DNA of 19,022 bases from Bryobacterales bacterium (GCA_025353235.1 JANXQZ010000049.1:1-19022), one strand, 5' to 3'. Numbered from the stretch's first letter, positions 8,198 through 15,141 are shown. A program made the numbers and translations. The notes: generated by a model not told the origin, from the sequence alone.

Positions 8198-9973
8198 TCA
8201 AGCGTGCAACGCCTGCGTTAGTTCCTTATAGTTTCGAGGTGTTACCAATCTGAACCGGATACTCATCTTGGTGTAGCCGCGCAATTCGTGATTCAGTTCA
8301 TCGCAGGGAATCTCGGGGCTGGCTAAAAACAGGTTACCTTCCTGCAAGCGATAGGGCAGCACGCTCCATCGTTCCATCACTTCGCGAGGCAGAGCCCGCG
8401 CCAGGTTGGCATTCATCTCGAAAACTTCCACGCGCCCCGAGGGTACGCTTTGCTGCAAGCTGAGCGCTTCGTACAGCTCCTCATCGGTGATTGCCCCCAT
8501 CCTAACAAGGTGTTCGCCCATGCGCATTCCGGCTGGCTTGGTGGTCCGCGCCGATTCCAGAATGTCCGCATCGACATAGCCGGATCCAACCAGAATTTCG
8601 CTCAAGCGACGCTTGTGCGCGAAGAGGGTCTCGCGCGACGGGTAGGCGTGCTCGGTCTTGACCCAAACCAGCGGCTCATGCCGCAGTTGAGCGCCTGCAT
8701 ACCGATAGATCGCTCGTATGGACGAGACGCCGTTGATGTAATTCGCCCAAACGGCGCGCAGCGGAACGCCCAACGCAAACAAGCCGCCGTACACCCGCTG
8801 CACGCACGCCATGCGCACCACTAGGTGAATTATCTGGGGAAAAACGGACCACGCTAGCAGCCCTGAGTCGATTGGGTGCTGGGTGATGCCCCACGGTTGT
8901 CCCGTGTAGCGGGCGTAGATCCAGCTAATCAATCCAAAAAGGAAGAAGAGATTCGTGGCCATGCTAAGAGGATTTCCGAGCAGCCCCTTGCGGTCCCGCC
9001 AAAACCAATAGAGCACCGCCGGGCCCCCTCGCCAACCATGGCGCTGCCAGCTCTGAAGAGCGATCCCGGTTACCCAGCGCGTGCGCTGGCGGATGGCGGT
9101 AGAACTCGTGGACGGAAAATATTCACGTGTCGCCACTAAGCCCTTGGGGCTCGGGTCCGGCGGGATGAAGATCTGAGTGCAACCTAATTGGTGGAGGCGG
9201 ATTCCATTCTCATAATCTTCCGTGAGGCAGGATGGTTCGAAGATGCGATTGCTTGCGACCTCTGCCAGCTTTTCGAGCGCTTTGCGGGAGTACCCGGTCC
9301 CCACCCCGCACGATGGAATGAAACTGCCCGTCCAACCGCGGGCCCGCATGTCTTTCAACTGCAGTTCGGCGAATTCATCGCAGTAGACCCCGTGCGTCAG
9401 TTTCCAGAACGGAGTGGGGAGCGGCAGCACCGGAATCTGAACCATGTCGTGATTTTCGATGCGCGAGTTGATCAGTCGCAATGCTTCGGGATGGATTAGA
9501 TCCTCCGCGTCATGGATGACAACGATGTCGAAAGGCCGGTCCTGGTCCTCTTCGAATAACAGCATACGCTGATAAATCCAGTTCAGACAGTCGGCTTTTG
9601 ACGTGGGACCTTCATGCGGACAGACAGCCAAGTGGACCCGCCCGAAGCGGCACTCCAATTCAAGGACTGCGTCAAGTGTTGGTTGATCGTTTGGGTACGC
9701 CCCTATGAAGAAGTCGTACGACTTGTATCGAATCGCCGAAACGTTATGCTCCAGCATTTGGCCGATAACTTGGGCTTCCTGCCAGCACGGCACGAAGATG
9801 GCGATACGCTTTTCTTTAAGGGAAGCAGGCGGCAGGCTGGGTGGCTTCCAGGTGTCGTGGATCCAGGCAACCAGGCAAATCAGATCGAGCACAATGTCGT
9901 CGATTCCGCTGATCAGAATAGCAATGGCCACGGGCACAATGCCTGCCGCGATCGCGTTGTCCAACATCCCCAT
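8198..9973 (-). CDS. nfrB: NfrB-like membrane glycosyltransferase with C-terminal MshEN-type c-di-GMP motif
   Basis: Family 2 processive-type glycosyltransferase resembling NfrB, known in E. coli as a phage N4 adsorption factor and reported to make a surface polysaccharide under c-di-GMP control. The N-terminal hydrophobic stretch ISGIDDIVLDL matches the NfrB start. The catalytic domain shows DAED (Asp155), TED (Glu252-Asp253) and QRTRW (Gln296, Arg299, Trp300). Several membrane segments follow (about 320-410). The C-terminus carries two tandem motifs, RLSEILVGSGYVDADILE from Arg456 and RMGEHLVRMGAITDEELYEA from Arg484, 28 residues apart, as in MshEN c-di-GMP-binding domains. It is shorter (about 591 residues) than E. 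coli NfrB, and no NfrA is in the window. The start is uncertain: ATG at 9973 fits the family, but TTG at 9988 is also open. An Rcp1-type regulator follows directly. Confidence 0.88.
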   Translation of the reverse strand: MGMLDNAIAAGIVPVAIAILISGIDDIVLDLICLVAWIHDTWKPPSLPPASLKEKRIAIFVPCWQEAQVIGQMLEHNVSAIRYKSYDFFIGAYPNDQPTLDAVLELECRFGRVHLAVCPHEGPTSKADCLNWIYQRMLLFEEDQDRPFDIVVIHDAEDLIHPEALRLINSRIENHDMVQIPVLPLPTPFWKLTHGVYCDEFAELQLKDMRARGWTGSFIPSCGVGTGYSRKALEKLAEVASNRIFEPSCLTEDYENGIRLHQLGCTQIFIPPDPSPKGLVATREYFPSTSSTAIRQRTRWVTGIALQSWQRHGWRGGPAVLYWFWRDRKGLLGNPLSMATNLFFLFGLISWIYARYTGQPWGITQHPIDSGLLAWSVFPQIIHLVVRMACVQRVYGGLFALGVPLRAVWANYINGVSSIRAIYRYAGAQLRHEPLVWVKTEHAYPSRETLFAHKRRLSEILVGSGYVDADILESARTTKPAGMRMGEHLVRMGAITDEELYEALSLQQSVPSGRVEVFEMNANLARALPREVMERWSVLPYRLQEGNLFLASPEIPCDELNHELRGYTKMSIRFRLVTPRNYKELTQALHA

Positions 9974-10057
9974 CCAGCGAACGAGCAACGGACACCACCC
10001 GGTTTGTTAGTGGGCGAATGCCGGAAAATTCTCAAAGTTTGTGGGAGACTTACGGCC

Positions 10058-10891
10058 ATGTGCCCGAGAGTGCTTTGCGCGTGGCTTGCGGTGGTCTCGA
10101 TGGCATCAGCTGCCGCCGATTTCAAATTCGCCATTCTGGGCGACCGGACCGGCGAAACCGTTGAGGGTGTCTACCAGCAGATTTGGAGGGAAGTCGATGC
10201 GAGCCGCCCGGATTTCGTCATCAACGTGGGCGATACGATTCAGGGATTGAACGATGCGACTGCAGAAGCCGAATGGCGGCGGGTTCGGCCGATCTGGACT
10301 CGGTACAGGTACCCGTTTTATCTCACGCCTGGCAATCACGATATCTGGTCCGCCGCCTCCCACTCGATTTTCGAAAAGCAGGCGGGGCGATCTGCCTCGT
10401 ATGGGTTCAATCATGGGAGCGCACACTTCACGGTGTTAGACAACAGCCGCTCGCTGCAATTGAGTTCGGATCAGATGCTGTTCCTTGAAAAGGATTTGAT
10501 CGCAAGCAAAACTCAGCCGCTGAAATTCGTGGTCTTCCATCAGCCGTTCTGGCTGCTTCCGCTCAAGCTGCAGAGCACCGATTTCGCGTTCCATCGGATG
10601 ATGCTGAAATACCGCGTGCAATATGTGATTTGTGGGCACGTTCACCAGTTCTCGCGCCTGGAGAGGGAGGGAATCGTGTACATGGTGGTGGGGAGTTCAG
10701 GCGGCCATCTGCGCGGACACGATCCGTTAAAGGATTTTGGGCAGGGTTGGTTTTATCATCATGTGGAGGTGCGCGTGAGTGGCACGCGAGTCGAAATGAC
10801 GGTGAAGGAGACCGCGCCTCCGTTCGGGAAAGGGCGCACGTTCAAGGCTGAGAATTGGGGTGAGAATGGCTTGCCACCTGCAATGCACTAG
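10058..10891 (+). CDS. Secreted calcineurin-like metallophosphoesterase
   Basis: Predicted metallophosphoesterase of 277 residues with an N-terminal signal peptide (VLCAWLAVVSMASAAA, cleavage near residue 19), so the periplasm or cell exterior is likely. Metal-site motifs in order: GDRTG (Asp29), GDTIQG (Asp59), GNHD (Asn93-His94), FHQP (His161) and GHVH (His194, His196). The first motif is D-x-T instead of the usual D-x-H, which would alter one metal ligand; this is seen in some family branches. ATG 10058 is chosen because the signal peptide begins there and GGGAG lies 10 bp upstream; the longer frame reaching back to 9614 only covers the opposite gene. It diverges from the glycosyltransferase with 84 bp between starts. 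The substrate (phosphodiester or monoester) cannot be told. Confidence 0.9.
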   Translation: MCPRVLCAWLAVVSMASAAADFKFAILGDRTGETVEGVYQQIWREVDASRPDFVINVGDTIQGLNDATAEAEWRRVRPIWTRYRYPFYLTPGNHDIWSAASHSIFEKQAGRSASYGFNHGSAHFTVLDNSRSLQLSSDQMLFLEKDLIASKTQPLKFVVFHQPFWLLPLKLQSTDFAFHRMMLKYRVQYVICGHVHQFSRLEREGIVYMVVGSSGGHLRGHDPLKDFGQGWFYHHVEVRVSGTRVEMTVKETAPPFGKGRTFKAENWGENGLPPAMH

Positions 10892-10905
10892 TAGATAGTT
10901 TCACC

Positions 10906-10930
10906 AAAACATATCTCTTTGATATGTTTT
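10906..10930. terminator. AT-rich hairpin, probable bidirectional terminator
   Basis: A perfect 10-bp stem, AAAACATATC (10906-10915) and GATATGTTTT (10921-10930), encloses a 5-base TCTTT loop. It starts 15 bp after the metallophosphoesterase stop codon. The 3' arm ends in a T run and the complementary strand ends in the same run, so it could stop transcription from either side. The stem is AT-rich, which makes it weaker than a standard intrinsic terminator. Confidence 0.6.
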
Positions 10931-10944
10931 TACGAATTGGCTTT

Positions 10945-11033
10945 GTAGGGCAGGTTGTCAACCTGCAGGCGGGTTGCTAACCCGCCTTTTGCGCCGATTA
11001 TCAATCTGCGCGCAGGATGCCATCCTGCCCTAC
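10945..11033. repeat. 89-bp REP/MITE-like element with terminal inverted repeats and three internal hairpins
   Basis: The element is bounded by perfect 10-bp inverted repeats, GTAGGGCAGG (10945-10954) and CCTGCCCTAC (11024-11033). Inside are three near-perfect palindromes: 10951-10965 (7-bp arms, CAGGTTG/CAACCTG), 10967-10987 (9-bp arms around GCT), and 11013-11027 (7-bp arms, CAGGATG/CATCCTG). The middle hairpin is followed by TTTT and could also act as a terminator. It has no coding capacity. This layout is typical of REP-type or miniature non-autonomous repeats, but copy number cannot be judged from one window. No flanking target-site duplication is evident. The broken CHAD fragment begins about 120 bp downstream. 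Confidence 0.7.
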
Positions 11034-11156
11034 GCGCCAAACTATCCGAGACAAAGTTGCGGCCGTTCTAGGATTCCACTTTGCCATTACTCAGACGATT
11101 GACAATCTTCCCACAATGCCGGTGGGCCAGAACGACCTGAGGGAAGATTAGAGCCA

Positions 11157-11366
11157 TGACACATTCAGCGCTAGCCGTGAAGTGTTCACGAAAGTGGGAA
11201 GCCGCGGCTGAACAAGCTAGCTAAGCAGGCCGAGCGCGCCGCGAAATCGCAAGAAGCGGACACCGTGCACGACCTGCGCGTCGCTTTTCGCCGCTTTAGC
11301 CAGGGCACATTCTCTTTCCTGATTTCTTTCCCTCGCTGACGTGAAGAAAATCCCCAAGCGTGATTA
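11157..11366 (+). pseudogene. Degenerate 5' fragment of a CHAD-domain gene (partial duplicate of 12128-12290)
   Basis: From 11205 to about 11361 this DNA aligns with 12128-12286, the start of the CHAD gene downstream, with many substitutions and two 1-bp deletions near 11311 and 11335. The conserved CHAD start HDLRVA..RRFSQ is readable, but the frame ends at TGA 11337-11339 and the rest of the domain is absent. Upstream, an ATG at 11157 could be the original start, but it is one frame off the CHAD reading. A second short similarity (GATTGACAA, 11097 versus 12046) suggests the duplicated block began near 11095. No further match is seen past 11366. It is a relic of a duplication, not a working gene. 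Confidence 0.75.
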
Positions 11367-11388
11367 AGGCGAGAACGGCTTGCCACTT

Positions 11389-11423
11389 TTGACCTTTCGC
11401 AGGCTCGGGAGTATTATGGCTTT
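11389..11423 (+). promoter_or_regulatory. Strong sigma70-like promoter for parDE
   Basis: TTGACC (11389-11394) and TATTAT (11412-11417) each match consensus at five of six bases and are separated by exactly 17 bp. The GTG start of parD begins 7 bp after the -10 box, where the transcription start is expected, so the mRNA is probably leaderless. This is the best promoter match in the window. The ParD product would be expected to bind here and repress. Confidence 0.65.
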
Positions 11424-11708
11424 GTGAACATCTCCCTAGATCCCGAATTAGAAAAGCTAGTCGTGGACCAGGTCAACACAGGGATGTATCAGACCGCTAG
11501 CGAGGTTATGCGCGAAGGGCTCCGGCTCCTTAAGGAACGCGATCAGCGCCTCGAAGCGGTACGGCGGGAAGTGCGCGTAGGTTTAGAAGCCCTCGAACGA
11601 GGCGAGTTCACTGAATATGACGAAACCAATATTCATGAGCTTGCCGAAACAGTGATGGCGCGGGGCCGACAACGACTTGCTGAGGAAGAGCTAAAGTCCC
11701 GCACTTGA
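11424..11708 (+). CDS. parD: ParD-family antitoxin (ribbon-helix-helix)
   Basis: Type II antitoxin of 94 residues. The N-terminal ribbon-helix-helix (MNISLDPELEKLVVDQV then YQTASEVMREGLRLL, residues 1-38) would dimerise, bind the promoter and repress it. The charged C-terminal half (residues 45-94) is the usual disordered toxin-binding tail. Start is GTG at 11424, supported by the domain beginning there; an ATG at 11416 leads straight to a stop. The stop overlaps the toxin start by 4 bp (TTGA), giving coupled translation. The module is inserted between two partial copies of a CHAD gene. The family assignment is clear, although CopG-like naming is equally used. Confidence 0.92.
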   Translation: MNISLDPELEKLVVDQVNTGMYQTASEVMREGLRLLKERDQRLEAVRREVRVGLEALERGEFTEYDETNIHELAETVMARGRQRLAEEELKSRT

Positions 11709-12013
11709 GAAAGGCCATTCGCGTTTCTGACCCAGCGAAAAGGGACTTGGAAGAGATTTGGTATTACATTGCCACGAAATCCAGCCGCATTGAGGTTGCG
11801 AGCGAAGTTGTTGAATCGATAACCAGGCATTTTGCGTTGCTTGTACGTACTCCAGAGGCAGGAACCAGGCGCGATGAAGTGGAATTAGGCATCCGCGCTT
11901 TTCCGGTGGGCAAATACATCATCTATTACCGGGTAGTCGGAAGCCGAATCTTCATCCTGCGCGTTATTCACGGAATGCGAGACCAAAAAATCGCCTACAC
12001 GGGAGATTTGTAG
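11705..12013 (+). CDS. parE: ParE/RelE-family toxin
   Basis: Type II toxin of 102 residues. The sequence begins RKAIRVSDPAKRDLEEIWYYIA, continues with TPEAGTRRDEVELGIRAFPVGKYIIYYR, and ends RIFILRVIHGMRDQ, the standard ParE fold signature with the conserved Arg-rich turn and the terminal VxHGxRD. ParE members poison DNA gyrase; RelE-like relatives cleave mRNA, and ParE fits better here because of the ParD partner. The start is TTG at 11705, overlapping the antitoxin stop, so toxin synthesis would depend on antitoxin translation and stay low. Only 12 bp after the stop, the open CHAD frame begins. It appears intact. Confidence 0.92.
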   Translation: MRKAIRVSDPAKRDLEEIWYYIATKSSRIEVASEVVESITRHFALLVRTPEAGTRRDEVELGIRAFPVGKYIIYYRVVGSRIFILRVIHGMRDQKIAYTGDL

Positions 12014-12187
12014 GTCTTGGGCTAACAACCTGAGAAGACTCCGAGGATTGACAACATTCCACGCAAGATTAAAAGCACAGACCGCTCCATATCCCTGCTC
12101 ACGTTCACCCGTGAGCAGGTCCAGGCACGGCTGAACAAGCTAGCCAAGCAGGCAGAGCGCGCCGCGAAATCGCAAGACGCGGACACC

Positions 12188-12496
12188 GTGCATGACCTGC
12201 GCGTCGCCACCCGCCGGTTCAGCCAGGGGCTCATTCTGTTTCCGGATTTCTTTCCCTCCGATGACGTGAAGAAAATCCGCAAGCGTCTGAAATCCATCAT
12301 GAATCTGAGCTCCGAGGTGCGCAATCGGGACATCGCGCTGGAGCATCTGGAGGATTCAGGCGAGGATGTTTTGAAAGCAACGCTGCAAGAAGAACGCGGA
12401 TTGCACGCCACCCACTTCAAAGCGGCGTTGGACAAATGGGCTGAGCGCGATTACCCCAAGCGCTGGCGCGCATACCTGGGATTGGACTCCAAATGA
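12188..12496 (+). CDS. CHAD-domain protein, N-terminal half (no canonical start; possibly a pseudogene)
   Basis: The N-terminal half of a CHAD domain (conserved histidine alpha-helical domain, known to bind polyphosphate), with the hallmark HDLRVATRRFSQ and EVRNRDIALE. The homologous frame is open from 12026, and domain sequence is recognisable from about 12100 (FTREQVQARLNKLAKQAE), but no ATG, GTG or TTG occurs in frame before GTG 12188, which falls inside the domain. The gene therefore seems to have lost its original start, or begins at a rare codon such as CTG 12095. It ends at TGA 12494-12496, overlapping the next frame by 4 bp. The second half of the same domain is encoded there. A degenerate copy of this region lies at 11157-11366. 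Confidence 0.6.
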   Translation: MHDLRVATRRFSQGLILFPDFFPSDDVKKIRKRLKSIMNLSSEVRNRDIALEHLEDSGEDVLKATLQEERGLHATHFKAALDKWAERDYPKRWRAYLGLDSK

Positions 12497-12927
12497 AGTG
12501 GCTGGAAACGGAGACTGCGGCCGTGAACGCGCACCGGGCGCTTCCCCTGTTGGTGACGAACTACTTCGAGGCTGGACGCGAAGCGGCAAAGCGGCACAAG
12601 TCGGCGCGGGAACTGCACAGGTTCCGGGTAAAGACGAAGCGCTTCCGGTATGCGCTGGAAATGTTCGCTCCGGTGTATGGAGTGGAACTAGCAAGTCGGC
12701 TCCGAGCCTTGCAGCGGCTTCAGAAAATGCTCGGCGAGATCAGCGACGTGTACACCATCCGCGAGCTGCTGAAACACGATGGCCATAAGCAGGATCTCCA
12801 CGCGGAGGGCAAGAGGAGAATCCATGAGTTCCGCGAGTATTGGAAAAGCGTGTTCGATGCGTCCGATCAATTGGAGCAGTGGACCGCAGTACTGAGCGGC
12901 GCACCGAAATCTTCGCTGAAGCGATAA
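12493..12927 (+). CDS. CHAD-domain protein, C-terminal half
   Basis: This frame of 144 residues encodes the second helical repeat of a CHAD domain: LHRFRVKTKRFRYALEMF (near residues 41-58) and LRALQRLQKMLGEISDVYTI (near 69-88), both hallmark segments with the basic residues that would contact polyphosphate. CHAD proteins usually carry both halves in one chain of 280-300 residues; here they are split, with the ATG overlapping the upstream stop as ATGA. That is either coupled translation of a two-piece protein or a small frameshift in a once-single gene. The break lies in the poorly conserved middle of the domain, so a split product could still fold. It ends 16 bp before the amidohydrolase gene. 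Confidence 0.75.
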   Translation: MKWLETETAAVNAHRALPLLVTNYFEAGREAAKRHKSARELHRFRVKTKRFRYALEMFAPVYGVELASRLRALQRLQKMLGEISDVYTIRELLKHDGHKQDLHAEGKRRIHEFREYWKSVFDASDQLEQWTAVLSGAPKSSLKR

Positions 12928-12943
12928 ACTACGTGGGTCAACC

Positions 12944-14173
12944 ATGCACCGATTCCCGTTCGTCATTCCGCTCCTTGCTTCCCTGCTGAGCGCGCAATCG
13001 TACGACCTGCTGATCAAGGGCGGACACGTCATAGATCCCAAGAACAACATCGACCGATTCATGGATGTGGCGGTATCGGCTGGCAAGATCGCTCGCGTTG
13101 CAGCGAACATTGACCCGAAGGAATCGAAGAAAGTAGTGGACGCGTCCGGTCTCCACGTAACGCCAGGGCTGATCGATCTGCATGGCCACGTATACGTCTG
13201 GCGCGAAGCTGGTGGCGAAGGCGTGCAGGCGGACGCATTCTCCTTTCGCAGCGGCGTCACCACGATTGTGGACGCTGGCTCCTCGGGATACCAGACCTTC
13301 CCCGATTTCAAGACCCGCATCATCGATCGCGCCAAGACCCGCATTCTCGCTTTCTTAAACATCGCTGGCGGTGGCATGGGCACTGGCAAAGAAGACGAGA
13401 TCGCCCTGCTGGACGCCGATGCCGCCGCGAAAATGGCAAAGGCCAATCCGGAGATCATCGTGGGGTTCAAGTCCGCCCACTATGCAGGACCGGGCTGGGA
13501 ATCTATCGATGGAGCGGTGAAGGCCGGGGAGATGACGGGTCTGCCCGTAATGGTCGACTTCGGACGAATCAACGCCAAGCGCAACATTAATGCGCTGTTT
13601 CTGGATAAGCTCCGGTCCGGCGACATCTATACGCACTGCTTCTCCGGCCACCGCGAAGAGCTGCTCGATAATGGCAAGTTGAATCCCGCCATGGAAGCGG
13701 GCCGCAAGCGAGGCATCATCTTCGACATTGGCCATGGCGCGGGCAGTTTCTATTGGTATGTCGCGGTGTCGGCCTACGCGCAAGGCTTCCGCCCCGATTC
13801 GATATCGACTGACTTACACATAAACAGCATGAACGCAGGAATGAAGGACATGACCAATGTAATGTCAAAGCTTCTCAATCTGGGTTCGTCTTTGCAAGAA
13901 GTGGTCCGCATGTCCACCTGGAATCCGGCGAAGGAAATTAAGCGTCCGCAGCTTGGCACTCTTGACCCGGGCAGCGACGCTGACATTGCGGTGCTGCGCG
14001 TGGATAAAGGGCGCTTCGGCTTCGTGGATTCCGCGGGTGCGCGCAACTACGGCTCTCAGATGATCGTCTGCGAAATGACGCTGCGGGCTGGGAAAGTCGC
14101 ATGGGATCTGAACGGGCGCGCCAGCCAGGACTGGAAGACCTTTCCGTACCAGAAAGCAACTTGGAAGCACTGA
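12944..14173 (+). CDS. Secreted amidohydrolase/deacetylase-family metallohydrolase
   Basis: A 409-residue member of the dihydroorotase-like amidohydrolase superfamily, resembling the group annotated as amidohydrolase/deacetylase (some act on N-acyl amino acids). The N-terminus is a short signal peptide (FPFVIPLLASLLSAQS). Metal and active-site residues seen: His80-x-His82 in HGHVY, Lys176 (GFKSAHY, likely the carboxylated bridging Lys), His231 (THCFSG), His264 (DIGHGAG) and Asp290 (STDLH). The N- and C-terminal beta-sandwich pieces (LIKGGHVIDP, GSDADIAVL) are also present. The stop overlaps the next start by one base (TGATG), so it is coupled to the PIG-L-type deacetylase. Together they suggest hydrolysis of amide or N-acyl groups outside the cytoplasm. 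The exact substrate is unknown. Confidence 0.9.
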   Translation: MHRFPFVIPLLASLLSAQSYDLLIKGGHVIDPKNNIDRFMDVAVSAGKIARVAANIDPKESKKVVDASGLHVTPGLIDLHGHVYVWREAGGEGVQADAFSFRSGVTTIVDAGSSGYQTFPDFKTRIIDRAKTRILAFLNIAGGGMGTGKEDEIALLDADAAAKMAKANPEIIVGFKSAHYAGPGWESIDGAVKAGEMTGLPVMVDFGRINAKRNINALFLDKLRSGDIYTHCFSGHREELLDNGKLNPAMEAGRKRGIIFDIGHGAGSFYWYVAVSAYAQGFRPDSISTDLHINSMNAGMKDMTNVMSKLLNLGSSLQEVVRMSTWNPAKEIKRPQLGTLDPGSDADIAVLRVDKGRFGFVDSAGARNYGSQMIVCEMTLRAGKVAWDLNGRASQDWKTFPYQKATWKH

Positions 14174-15075
14174 TGGAACGTCGCAGCTTTCTCCGTGGCG
14201 CTCTCAGTCCGGGCTTGCTCGCTCAGACCAACGTGGCAGGCTCGCGCAATCTGGTTGTGGAACGCGCCGTTAGTGGAACGCCCCACGTCGGCAAAGTGCT
14301 GGCGCTGATCACTCCGCATCTGGATGACGGACCCATCTTCGCGTCCGGCACTATCGCCAAGCTTCTTAAAGAAGGGTACACGGGCTATTTCATCCGCACT
14401 AGCAACGACGAGAAAGATTCGTTCGGCTTGACCCTGGGTGAAACGGTGCTGGCCAACGAACGCGATACTCAGCAATTCATCACGACTCTGGGTCTGAAGC
14501 AAGCCTTCGATCTGGCCTACCGAAATCACCGCATGGATGATGTAGGGCGCTCGGAACTGCGCGGGCGTTTGATCTTCCTGTTCCGTCTGCTGAAAGTGGA
14601 TACAGTTTTTAGTTACGATCCGTGGGGACAGTATGAGGAGAACCCCGACCACTACGTCACTGCACAAGCGGTGGAGGCTGCGTGTTGGATGGCGAGCGGA
14701 CGCCTCGACTTGCCCGAGCACTTTGCCGCCGGGCTGAAGTCGCAAGCGGTGAGCGAAAAATACTACTTTGCGCGCGGTCCTCAGCTAGTAAATCGCGTGG
14801 TTGACGTTGGAGCCACGCATGAGACGAAGGTCGCGTGTATTCATTCATGTCGGACCATGATCGATCACATGGTGAAGGACACAAAAGCCGCACTCGCCGG
14901 GCGAAAATTAACACTGCCCTCGCTTGACGCCGCAGAGTACATCAAGCTCGCCTTTGAATCCCGCGATGCCGAGGTGGGACGTCGGCATGGTCTGACCTAC
15001 GCAGAAGAATTCCACTACATCGGGCCGGATCATGCGTTCGACGAATACATCGCCCGCAACGCCGTCCCGCTCTAG
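14173..15075 (+). CDS. PIG-L/LmbE-type deacetylase, exported
   Basis: Predicted zinc N-deacetylase of 300 residues. It begins MERRSFLRGALSPGLLAQ, a twin-arginine-like export signal with a short hydrophobic part. Family motifs: PHLDDG in place of the usual HPDDE (it retains His and the two Asp), and NPDHYVTAQAV, matching the HPDHxxxxxAv zinc-ligand motif. The stretch VDTVFSYDPWGQY fits the LmbE fold. ATG 14173 is chosen because it overlaps the stop of the amidohydrolase and starts the signal; the frame further upstream only overlaps that gene. Known relatives deacetylate GlcNAc-linked substrates. The pairing with an amidohydrolase suggests stepwise breakdown of an acylated amino-sugar or peptide-like compound, which is inference. 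Confidence 0.88.
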   Translation: MERRSFLRGALSPGLLAQTNVAGSRNLVVERAVSGTPHVGKVLALITPHLDDGPIFASGTIAKLLKEGYTGYFIRTSNDEKDSFGLTLGETVLANERDTQQFITTLGLKQAFDLAYRNHRMDDVGRSELRGRLIFLFRLLKVDTVFSYDPWGQYEENPDHYVTAQAVEAACWMASGRLDLPEHFAAGLKSQAVSEKYYFARGPQLVNRVVDVGATHETKVACIHSCRTMIDHMVKDTKAALAGRKLTLPSLDAAEYIKLAFESRDAEVGRRHGLTYAEEFHYIGPDHAFDEYIARNAVPL

Positions 15076-15141
15076 CGCAATCGTGTCCTGATCAAGCAGA
15101 TTCTTTGAGCAGTTTGCTTTTGTACAGTCCCGGCTGGGAGG

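Noticed and set aside
9614..10057. Upstream extension of the metallophosphoesterase frame
   Set aside because: It runs opposite the glycosyltransferase catalytic domain. The signal peptide and a ribosome-binding site place the real start at 10058.
15080..15125. Possible terminator after the PIG-L-type deacetylase (AAGCA...TGCTTTT)
   Set aside because: The stem is only five base pairs with a long loop, well below a credible intrinsic terminator.
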